From Bacteroides sp. (GTDB taxonomy: Bacteria; Bacteroidota; Bacteroidia; Bacteroidales; Bacteroidaceae): a stretch of DNA of 7,127 nucleotides. The stretch covers positions 1 through 7,127 of the forward strand of contig JAJPZL010000273.1 of the NCBI GenBank assembly GCA_021204375.1, given 5' to 3'. Below, piece by piece: positions 1 through 5,956 of this stretch (position 1 is the stretch's first letter; the number at the start of each line of letters is the position of its first letter). The notes under the pieces are model-generated. The model saw nothing but the letters and a program-made list of their open reading frames with translations, was not told where the DNA came from and did not search any database. Position numbers and translations under genes: made by a program.

Positions 1-751
1 CCAGCATACTGTTTTTTAATATATAGATATTTTTGACACGCTCATACTCCATCAGATCGGTAAAACGTTCTCTTTGTACACGTGTCATGTAAATAATGTC
101 TGCATCAGCTATCACCTCTTCGTTAAATTCAGCATGTTCCGTATAGGATATATTGTGCTGTTTGCAATACATTTTATACTCTTCCGGCATCTTCAGCTCA
201 TCGGGAGCTACAAAGTGAAAAGTCGGGTTAAAATGGCGGAGTGCTATTAAGAGTGAATGTACCGTACGTCCATATTTAAGATCACCTACTAAGTGAATAG
301 TCAGATTTTCCAGGGTTCCCTGCGTTTTCAGGATAGAATAAAGATCAAGCATGGTTTGTGAAGGGTGCTGGTTAGCTCCGTCCCCGGCGTTAATAATCGG
401 TACGGGAGCTATTTCGCTGGCATACCGGGCAGCACCTTCCAGATAGTGCCGTATCACAATAACATCGGCGTAGTTACTTACCATTATAATGGTATCTTTC
501 AGCGTCTCTCCTTTGGAGGAACTGGTAGCTTTTGGATCAGTAAATCCTATTACATTTGAACCAAGTCGGTTCGCAGCTGTTTCAAAACTAAGGCGGGTTC
601 GTGTCGAGGGTTCGAAAAAGAGAGTGGCAACCACCTTTCCGTCAAGTATCTTGCGGTTAGGATGTTTTTCAAAGTGGGTAGCCATCTCCAGAAGATAGAG
701 GATTTTCTCTTTTGAGAGCTCGGCGATAGAGACTAAGTTTCTGTTTTCCAT
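1..751 (-). CDS. pyrB: Aspartate carbamoyltransferase catalytic chain, N-terminal 250 residues (C-terminus outside window)
   Basis: PyrB condenses carbamoyl phosphate with L-aspartate to N-carbamoyl-aspartate, the committed step of pyrimidine synthesis, in the cytoplasm. The reverse complement gives 250 uninterrupted codons. The carbamoyl-phosphate loop [13 protein letters not shown] lies at about 45-57. [11 protein letters not shown] at 77-87 holds K80, equivalent to the lysine (K84 in E. coli) donated by the neighbouring subunit. MRH-type [10 protein letters not shown] starts at 100, [13 protein letters not shown] is at 121-133, [12 protein letters not shown] at 155-166 and [10 protein letters not shown] at 221-230. 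The remaining roughly 58 residues of a family protein of about 308, including the HPLPR motif, would lie left of the window. I chose the start at 751 (MENR) because family members begin there. An in-frame ATG at 779-781 would add ten residues, but it sits almost on the predicted transcription start. In Bacteroidales pyrI commonly follows pyrB, but that side is not visible. The identification is very secure and the exact start moderately so. Confidence 0.96.
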   Translation of the reverse strand, partial: MENRNLVSIAELSKEKILYLLEMATHFEKHPNRKILDGKVVATLFFEPSTRTRLSFETAANRLGSNVIGFTDPKATSSSKGETLKDTIIMVSNYADVIVIRHYLEGAARYASEIAPVPIINAGDGANQHPSQTMLDLYSILKTQGTLENLTIHLVGDLKYGRTVHSLLIALRHFNPTFHFVAPDELKMPEEYKMYCKQHNISYTEHAEFNEEVIADADIIYMTRVQRERFTDLMEYERVKNIYILKNSML

Positions 752-791
752 ATACTTCGTTAATTTAACTGTTTCAGTCATATACGGAGTG

Positions 792-799
792 TAAAGGTA
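792..799 (-). promoter_or_regulatory. Possible pyrB -7 box
   Basis: On the minus strand this reads TACCTTTA, one mismatch from the Bacteroidetes -7 consensus TAnnTTTG. I see no TTTG at the expected -33 distance, so support is weak. If it is used, transcription would begin near 785, giving a leader of about 34 nt to the ATG at 751 and almost none to the ATG at 781. That favours the shorter protein. Confidence 0.3.
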
Positions 800-895
800 A
801 ATAAAAAAAGCATTCCGCCGGTGAATGAGAAAATATTATTCTATTTTTTAAAGTTAGTTATGTTTAATGAAATAGAGAGTGGGAATTGTGAACGT

Positions 896-927
896 TTTGG
901 TTAAACCCACTATTTGTCCTAATTTTG
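896..927 (+). promoter_or_regulatory. Bacteroidetes-type promoter for the class A PBP gene
   Basis: An exact -33 element TTTG (896-899) is followed by a 20-bp spacer and an exact -7 element TAATTTTG (920-927, consensus TAnnTTTG). This is the arrangement recognised by the primary sigma factor of Bacteroides and relatives. Transcription should start near 934, leaving a leader of about 35 nt before the PBP start at 970. The rest of the divergent spacer (782-895) is AT-rich, with nothing else I can name. Confidence 0.75.
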
Positions 928-969
928 CGGATTAAGAGCTTGTTTAAATTTTAATTAGAAAAGTTAAAT

Positions 970-3336
970 ATGTTCTGGGAATTTAAAAAAATGATTTTAA
1001 AAAAGAGGAATTTTTTGATAAAAAAAATAGTATGGGTTATGTGGACCCTCCTGGCCTGTCTGTTGCTCAGTGTAGTAACAATCTTCTTCTTTATTTCCAA
1101 GGGGTGGATTGGCTACATGCCACCGGTAGAAGACCTTGAAAGCCCTATCGATAAATTTGCCAGCCAGGTTTACTCGGAAGATGATAAATTGCTGGGTACC
1201 TGGTCGTATAGTAAAGATAACCGGGTGAATGTTACCTATGATGAACTTTCTCCCAATCTGGTGAAAGCACTCATTGCTACCGAGGATGTACGTTTTGCGA
1301 AACATTCGGGAATAGATGTAAAAGCTTTGGGACGTGCTATTGTAAAAACAGGCCTGCTGAAACAGAAAGGAGCCGGAGGGGGCAGTACCATTACCCAACA
1401 ACTTTCCAAACAGCTTTACTCTCCGGGTGCTGAAAATGTGATGGAACGTCTTTTTCAGAAGCCTATTGAATGGGTAATTGCAGTGAAACTGGAGCGCTAT
1501 TATACCAAGGAAGAGATCCTAACCATGTATCTGAACCAGTTTGACTTTCTAAATAATGCGGTAGGTATAAAAACCGCTGCCAATACTTATTTTTCCAAAG
1601 AGCCTTCACAGCTCTCTGTAGAAGAGGCAGCTACCCTGATTGGTATGTGCCAGAATCCTTCTCTCTATAATCCGGTACGTTTTAATGAACGTGCCCGCAC
1701 CCGGCGCAATGTAGTACTTGCACAGATGTATAAAGCCGGATATTTGAGTCGTCAGGAGTGCGATTCTTTGCAGCAGACTTCTCTTGTGTTACATTACCAG
1801 CGGGTAGACCACAAGGAAGGGTTGGCTACCTATTTCAGAGAGTATCTCAGGGGTGTCCTTACTGCCAAAGAGCCTGTCAGGAAGAATTACCGGGAGTGGC
1901 AGATGCAGAAATTTTACGAAGATTCTGTTACCTGGGCGGACGATCCTCTTTATGGCTGGTGCAATAAGAATAAAAAGAAAGATGGTACTACCTATAATCT
2001 TTATACGGATGGTTTGAAAATATATACTACGGTTAACTCCCGTATGCAACAGTATGCGGAAGAAGCTGTACGGGAACATTTGAGTGAAACCTTGCAGCCT
2101 CAGTTCTTTAAAGAGAAAAAAGGACGCAGAACAGCGCCGTTTACCAATATGCTTTCGCAGGAACAGGTAGATGAGATCCTGGCAAGAACCATGCGGCAGT
2201 CACAACGCTATAATAGTATGAAGGAGAGTGGGAAATCGGAGGCAGAGATTATAGAAGCCTTTAATACTCCTGAGCAGATGACTGTTTTCTCCTATGAAGG
2301 GCTTAAGGATACGGTTATGACCCCGATGGACTCTATTCGTTATTATAAATACTTCTTACGTTCAGGATTTATGTCTATGGATCTGCGTAACGGACATGTA
2401 AAAGCGTATGTAGGTGGTCCTGATTATCGCTATTTTCAATATGATATGGCTATGGTAGGAAGACGTCAGGTAGGTTCTACCATTAAACCTTTTCTCTATA
2501 CACTGGCTATGGAGAATGGATTTACTCCCTGCGATGTAACTCAGAATGTAGAGACCACTATTATTACCGAAACAGGTCAGCCCTGGACACCCCGGAACAG
2601 TAGTTATAACCGCTATGGAGAGACAGTGACCTTACGCTGGGGATTGGCTCAATCCAATAACTGGATCTCTACTTATCTGATGAGTAAACTGAGCCCGTAT
2701 GCCCTGGTCCGGCTGATCCATAGTTTCGGAGTTATGAATCAGGATATCCAGCCTACACCGGCACTCTGTCTGGGACCCTGCGAAATATCGGTAGGAGAGA
2801 TGGTCAGTGCCTATACGGCTTTTGCCAATAAGGGAATTCGCACGGCACCGCTTTTTGTAACCCGTATTGAAGATAGTGAAGGGAACGAAGTTGCCAATTT
2901 TGCTTCCATTATGGAGGAGGTTATCAGTGCTTCGAGTGCTTATAAAATGTTGGTCATGCTCCGCGCGGTTATTAACGAAGGTACCGGAGGATGCGTACGT
3001 CGGTATGGAATTACTGCAGATATGGGTGGTAAAACAGGTACTACTAACCGCCATTCGGACGGGTGGTTTATAGGATTTACTCCTTCCTTAGTTTCGGGTT
3101 GCTGGGTTGGTGGTGAAGAGCGTGATATTCATTTTGATACAATGATGTTCGGTCAGGGAGCTTCACTGGCTTTGCCTATCTGGACAAAATATATGACTAA
3201 AGTATATGAAGATACAGGCCTGGGGTATTCGCAGGATGAGGTGTTCCAGTTCCCAGAAGATTACCAGCCTTGTGATGGAAATGCAGTGATTGAAGAAGAC
3301 TATGTTCCTGTAGGACTGGACTCTCTGTTTGATTAG
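970..3336 (+). CDS. mrcA: Bifunctional class A penicillin-binding protein (PBP1A type: GT51 glycosyltransferase plus transpeptidase)
   Basis: This protein polymerises lipid II into glycan strands and cross-links the stem peptides. It is anchored in the inner membrane with both domains in the periplasm. The 788 residues begin with a short basic cytoplasmic stretch and one membrane segment at about 20-42. The GT51 domain follows: ATEDVRFAKHSGID with E105 as catalytic glutamate, GGGSTITQQLSKQLY at 136-150, KPIEW with second-site E167, KEEILTMYLNQFDF at 180-193 and EEAATLIGMCQNP at 218-230. A linker leads to the transpeptidase, which has nucleophile motif S503-T-I-K506, S562-N-N and K688-T-G-T. 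All catalytic motifs are intact. About 90 residues (roughly 373-464, charged, partly helical-looking) separate the KIYTTVNSRMQQYAEEAV strand from the domain body. The start at 970 follows an A-rich leader without a Shine-Dalgarno sequence, as is usual in Bacteroidetes; M8 (991) is a possible alternative. The gene has its own promoter and terminator and is apparently monocistronic. The symbol is given by family; pbp1A or ponA would be equivalent. Confidence 0.95.
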   Translation: MFWEFKKMILKKRNFLIKKIVWVMWTLLACLLLSVVTIFFFISKGWIGYMPPVEDLESPIDKFASQVYSEDDKLLGTWSYSKDNRVNVTYDELSPNLVKALIATEDVRFAKHSGIDVKALGRAIVKTGLLKQKGAGGGSTITQQLSKQLYSPGAENVMERLFQKPIEWVIAVKLERYYTKEEILTMYLNQFDFLNNAVGIKTAANTYFSKEPSQLSVEEAATLIGMCQNPSLYNPVRFNERARTRRNVVLAQMYKAGYLSRQECDSLQQTSLVLHYQRVDHKEGLATYFREYLRGVLTAKEPVRKNYREWQMQKFYEDSVTWADDPLYGWCNKNKKKDGTTYNLYTDGLKIYTTVNSRMQQYAEEAVREHLSETLQPQFFKEKKGRRTAPFTNMLSQEQVDEILARTMRQSQRYNSMKESGKSEAEIIEAFNTPEQMTVFSYEGLKDTVMTPMDSIRYYKYFLRSGFMSMDLRNGHVKAYVGGPDYRYFQYDMAMVGRRQVGSTIKPFLYTLAMENGFTPCDVTQNVETTIITETGQPWTPRNSSYNRYGETVTLRWGLAQSNNWISTYLMSKLSPYALVRLIHSFGVMNQDIQPTPALCLGPCEISVGEMVSAYTAFANKGIRTAPLFVTRIEDSEGNEVANFASIMEEVISASSAYKMLVMLRAVINEGTGGCVRRYGITADMGGKTGTTNRHSDGWFIGFTPSLVSGCWVGGEERDIHFDTMMFGQGASLALPIWTKYMTKVYEDTGLGYSQDEVFQFPEDYQPCDGNAVIEEDYVPVGLDSLFD

Positions 3337-3354
3337 TAAATTAATATATAGGTG

Positions 3355-3390
3355 AAATGGCCATTTGTTCCGGAACAGATGGCCATTTTT
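3355..3390 (+). terminator. Intrinsic terminator shared by convergent PBP and folK genes
   Basis: A near-perfect inverted repeat is centred between 3371 and 3372. Bases 3355-3371 pair with 3372-3388 except for one T-G wobble (3365 with 3378), and the hairpin would close around TTCCGGAA. It begins 18 bases after the PBP stop codon and is followed by a run of T to 3390, fitting rho-independent termination of the PBP transcript. Its left flank AAA gives only a short U tract for the minus-strand folK transcript, whose stop codon lies 5 bases away, so it probably works both ways but better for the PBP gene. Confidence 0.85.
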
Positions 3391-3393
3391 GTA

Positions 3394-3777
3394 TCAGAGG
3401 GTGAGGTCCAGTTCCCGGATCCCTGTAAGTAGATAGTCACAGGTTATATCCTGGGGTTTATATATCTTCTTATCGTATACTACCAGGTCAATGCCAAGTA
3501 TTATAATCTCCTTGTTCTTGTCTTCTGGTCTTCTGCCGGCTTCCTGCTCTATAGAAGTAAAAAACTCTTTCACCTCGGTAGGATTCCAGTGGGTACGAAA
3601 AATGGCTACCCGGTTCAGAAAACACTTTTTACTGTGTGTACCGATGGGCTTACTCTCTATCATACTGCTGAAAGATATATCAGGAAATGCTTTTCGCAGC
3701 CTTTCCGTAGCTACCAGAATATTGTTCTTTCGATTGGTGTTACTACCCAGACAGATGATGCAACGATGATATTCCAT
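3394..3777 (-). CDS. folK: Short HPPK-like protein (2-amino-4-hydroxy-6-hydroxymethyldihydropteridine pyrophosphokinase), variant metal site
   Basis: FolK transfers pyrophosphate from ATP to 6-hydroxymethyl-7,8-dihydropterin in folate synthesis, in the cytoplasm. The 127-residue product has the family's N-terminal CLGSNTNRKNNI (9-20), an ESKPIGT segment (41-47), CFLNRVA (52-58) and EQEAGRRPEDKNK (77-89), then the strand IIILGIDLVVYD (91-102) and KPQDITCDYL (107-116). Enterobacterial FolK is about 160 residues. I recall shorter forms, close to this length, in Bacteroidales. The canonical metal-binding pair is D-x-D (D95 and D97 in E. coli). Here it reads G95-I-D97, so the first ligand is missing. 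C113 sits where I would expect arginine in related short forms. The frame is otherwise intact, with ATG at 3777 and TGA at 3394-3396. Fold assignment is good; enzymatic activity is uncertain. Confidence 0.85.
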   Translation of the reverse strand: MEYHRCIICLGSNTNRKNNILVATERLRKAFPDISFSSMIESKPIGTHSKKCFLNRVAIFRTHWNPTEVKEFFTSIEQEAGRRPEDKNKEIIILGIDLVVYDKKIYKPQDITCDYLLTGIRELDLTL

Positions 3778-3794
3778 GTTTCAGTATTTACACA

Positions 3795-3826
3795 CAAAAT
3801 AAAACTAAATAGGCTGTATTACCAAA
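3795..3826 (-). promoter_or_regulatory. Candidate folK promoter
   Basis: On the minus strand TTTG (3826-3823) is followed by a 20-bp spacer and TTATTTTG (3802-3795), one mismatch from TAnnTTTG. Transcription would start near 3788, about 10 nt before the folK ATG at 3777. The spacing matches the PBP promoter in this window exactly, which gives modest support. Confidence 0.4.
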
Positions 3827-3834
3827 TCTTTTCG

Positions 3835-3842
3835 TAATTTTG
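3835..3842 (+). promoter_or_regulatory. kdsB -7 promoter box
   Basis: TAATTTTG matches the Bacteroidetes -7 consensus exactly and is identical to the box before the PBP gene. The expected -33 TTTG is not seen (3811-3814 reads AGGC). Predicted transcription start is near 3849, giving a very short leader to the kdsB ATG at 3865. It probably drives kdsB and the M16 gene together. Confidence 0.55.
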
Positions 3843-3854
3843 GAACCTATAAAA

Positions 3855-3868
3855 ATGGTATGAGATGA
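3855..3868 (+). other. Two two-codon start-stop frames overlapping the kdsB start
   Basis: The bases just before kdsB hold two further ATGs in other frames: ATG-GTA-TGA at 3855-3863 and ATG-AGA-TGA at 3860-3868. The second stop overlaps the kdsB ATG (3865-3867) as ATGA. They may be chance, or may feed re-initiating ribosomes onto kdsB. Only sequence supports this; no function is known. Confidence 0.3.
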
Positions 3869-4614
3869 GATTTTTGGGAATTATTCCGGCCCGCTATGCT
3901 TCTACCCGGTTTCCTGGGAAACCTTTAGCTCTGCTGGGAGGTAAAAGTGTAATCCAAAGGGTATATGAGCAGGCGGCAAACATACTGGATGATGTCTATG
4001 TCGCTACAGACGACGAACGTATTTTTGAAGCTGTTTGTTCTTTCTCAGGAAAGGTGATAATGACCTCTTGTGAGCATCGCAGCGGTACGGACCGTTGTTG
4101 GGAAGCTTATCAGAAGATAGGAGATCCGTATGATGTAGTGATCAATATACAGGGGGATGAACCTTTTATTACAGTTGCCCAGATCAGAACATTGATGGAA
4201 TGCTTTTCGCACCCACAAACACAGATTGCTACACTGGTAAAACCTTTTACGGAGAGTGGTTCGTTGGAAGCCCTTGAAAATCCTAACTCTCCCAAAGTTG
4301 TAGTAAATAAAGAAAAGTATGCTCTTTATTTCAGTCGTAGTACCATTCCTTATCTGCGTAATGTGGATAAAAGCGAGTGGCTGAAGAATCATACCTATTA
4401 TAAACATATTGGAATGTATGGTTTTCGTTCAGAAGTACTCGGAGAGGTAACACTTTTGCCTGCCTCTTCACTGGAGATTGCCGAATCGTTGGAACAATTA
4501 CGCTGGTTGGAAAATGGTTACCGGATTAAAGTGGGTACCACTATGGAGGAGACCATTGGAATTGATACGCCCGAAGATCTGGAACGTGCCGAATTAAATT
4601 TAAAAATCCGCTGA
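3865..4614 (+). CDS. kdsB: 3-deoxy-manno-octulosonate cytidylyltransferase (CMP-Kdo synthetase)
   Basis: KdsB activates Kdo with CTP to give CMP-Kdo, the donor that Kdo transferases use to build the LPS inner core. It is a cytoplasmic enzyme. The 249 residues match the usual family length. IPARYASTRFPGKPL at 7-21 is the CTP-binding loop, ATDD is at 47-50, HRSGTDR at 71-77, and IQGDEPF at 95-101 carries the Mg-binding D98. HIGMYGFR is at 181-188, LEIAESLEQLRWLENG at 203-218, and GIDTPEDLE at 232-240 carries the second metal aspartate D234. Nothing is missing. The start at 3865 gives MRFLGIIPAR, exactly where family members begin. The TGA stop overlaps the ATG of the downstream M16 gene by one base, so the two form an operon. 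The upstream divergent neighbour is folK. Confidence 0.97.
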   Translation: MRFLGIIPARYASTRFPGKPLALLGGKSVIQRVYEQAANILDDVYVATDDERIFEAVCSFSGKVIMTSCEHRSGTDRCWEAYQKIGDPYDVVINIQGDEPFITVAQIRTLMECFSHPQTQIATLVKPFTESGSLEALENPNSPKVVVNKEKYALYFSRSTIPYLRNVDKSEWLKNHTYYKHIGMYGFRSEVLGEVTLLPASSLEIAESLEQLRWLENGYRIKVGTTMEETIGIDTPEDLERAELNLKIR

Positions 4615-4616
4615 TG
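4612..4616 (+). promoter_or_regulatory. TGATG stop-start overlap, kdsB to M16 gene
   Basis: The kdsB stop TGA (4612-4614) shares its last base with the ATG of the M16 gene (4614-4616). I see no separate ribosome-binding site, so translation of the second gene is probably coupled to that of kdsB. This also supports the chosen M16 start. Confidence 0.7.
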
Positions 4617-5903
4617 TTAAACAGAAATATGCAACCGGAGGTATGCTCCGTTTCTCAAATAGATATTTTGCCCCCTGAGTGTTCTTTGCTTCCCAATGGA
4701 GTTCCTTTGCACATTATTAATACAGGCGATCAGGAGGTGGTTCGTCTGGATCTGGTTTTTGAAGGGGGCAGGTGGCATCAGAACCATCTTTTGCAAGCTC
4801 TTTTTACCAATCGTATGCTCAGGGAGGGAACAGCCACCTATACAACAGAACAGATAGCCCGGAAGCTGGACTATTACGGGGCCTGGCTGGAGCTTTCTAC
4901 CTCTCTTACCCACTCTTTTGTTACTCTTTATTCACTGAGCAGGTATTTTAAAGAGACGCTGACTATTCTGGAGTCGCTGGTTAAAGAACCTGTTTTCCCG
5001 GAAGCTCAACTTCAAACTACTGTTGCAGTAAATAAACAGCACTACCTGATTAATAGGGACAAAGTAAATGTAGTATCTCAGAAAACTTTTCTTCAGGCTC
5101 TTTTCGGTAAAGATCATCCGTATGGTATGTCTGCCGAAGATGAGGACTATGACCGGATAGAAGCAGATTGGCTGAAGGAGTTTTATGCTTCCTGTTATCA
5201 TTCCGGTAACTGTGCTGTCTATTTATCAGGACGTATCACAGACGATATCCGGTTACGTACGATCGCTGCTTTCGGGGCAGAGATTTTTGGAAATACCTCT
5301 TCTGTTTTTGAAATCCCTGACTACCGGATGACTCCGGCCTCTGAGAAACGTATCATAGCTTATGTTCCGGAGGCAGTACAGAGTTCCGTGAAAATGGGTA
5401 ATCTGACAGCAGGTCGTTTACATCCTGAGTATGCTGATCTGAGAGTACTTATTACATTATTCGGAGGATATTTCGGAAGCCGATTAATGTCAAATATCCG
5501 GGAAGAGAAAGGGTATACTTATGGTATTTCGGCCGGAATTGCCTCTTTTCAGGATTCAGGAGTATTGGTTATCTCTACCGAAACAGCCAATGAATATGTG
5601 GAAGAGGTCATAAAAGAGATCTATTATGAGATTGATAAATTACAGAATGAGCCCGTATCTGTCCGTGAACTGGATATGGTACGTAACTATATGCTGGGAG
5701 ATATGTGCCGTACCTTTGAATCCCTTTTCTCCCTGGCAGACAATTGGATAAGCCTGCATGCAGCAGGGCTTACCCCTGAATATTTCCAGCGTAATATCGA
5801 TGCGATCCATGCCATTACTCCTGCTCGTTTGCAGCAGCTTGCTTCCACCTGGCTTTGCAAAAAGAATTTAAAAGAAATTATAGCAGGAGAGAAGCTCAGC
5901 TAA
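4614..5903 (+). CDS. M16-family (insulinase-like) protein without the zinc-protease motif
   Basis: This 429-residue protein has the length and two-half layout of a single M16B subunit. The N-terminal half includes PNGVPLHIINTGD at 27-39 and the helix after the usual active site (TEQIARKLDYYGAWLE at 78-93). HPYGMSAED (168-176) resembles the family's HPYG segment. The C-terminal half holds LFGGYFGSRLMSNIREEKG then YTYGISAG. R296 and Y303 there match the conserved Arg/Tyr pair of the M16 C-terminal domain. The zinc motif HXXEH is absent: by alignment on the following GT, positions 63-67 read LFTNR, and the distal glutamate region (about 134-144) also lacks it. Known non-catalytic M16 subunits (alpha-MPP, PqqG-like chains) pair with an active one, so an unlinked partner is possible. 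No signal peptide or membrane segment is visible, so it is probably cytoplasmic. It is coupled to kdsB by a one-base overlap. Family assignment is firm; function is unknown. Confidence 0.85.
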   Translation: MLNRNMQPEVCSVSQIDILPPECSLLPNGVPLHIINTGDQEVVRLDLVFEGGRWHQNHLLQALFTNRMLREGTATYTTEQIARKLDYYGAWLELSTSLTHSFVTLYSLSRYFKETLTILESLVKEPVFPEAQLQTTVAVNKQHYLINRDKVNVVSQKTFLQALFGKDHPYGMSAEDEDYDRIEADWLKEFYASCYHSGNCAVYLSGRITDDIRLRTIAAFGAEIFGNTSSVFEIPDYRMTPASEKRIIAYVPEAVQSSVKMGNLTAGRLHPEYADLRVLITLFGGYFGSRLMSNIREEKGYTYGISAGIASFQDSGVLVISTETANEYVEEVIKEIYYEIDKLQNEPVSVRELDMVRNYMLGDMCRTFESLFSLADNWISLHAAGLTPEYFQRNIDAIHAITPARLQQLASTWLCKKNLKEIIAGEKLS

Positions 5904-5909
5904 AAAATT

Positions 5910-5917
5910 TATCTTTG
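5910..5917 (+). promoter_or_regulatory. Possible -7 box for the MORN-repeat gene
   Basis: TATCTTTG is an exact match to TAnnTTTG and lies 7 bases after the M16 stop codon. No TTTG is seen at the -33 distance, inside the end of the M16 gene. Transcription would start near 5924, about 33 nt before the MORN start. The gene may also be read through from kdsB, since no hairpin terminator is visible in 5904-5956. Confidence 0.45.
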
Positions 5918-5956
5918 TAAAGGATATGGAAAGACACAGCCATAAACAGGAAGATC

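Noticed and set aside
365..698. Two plus-strand open frames of 64 and 69 codons
   Set aside because: Both are antisense to pyrB, whose minus-strand frame carries all expected catalytic motifs through this stretch.
997..1401. A 134-codon minus-strand frame inside the PBP gene
   Set aside because: It lies opposite a well-conserved GT51 domain with intact motifs, has no promoter or family resemblance, and is a shadow frame. The same holds for the minus-strand frames at 1789-2079 and 2632-3054.
3491..3837. Plus-strand frames of 92 and 82 codons opposite folK
   Set aside because: The minus-strand product matches FolK along its whole length. The plus-strand products show no family features, and one runs into the divergent promoter region.
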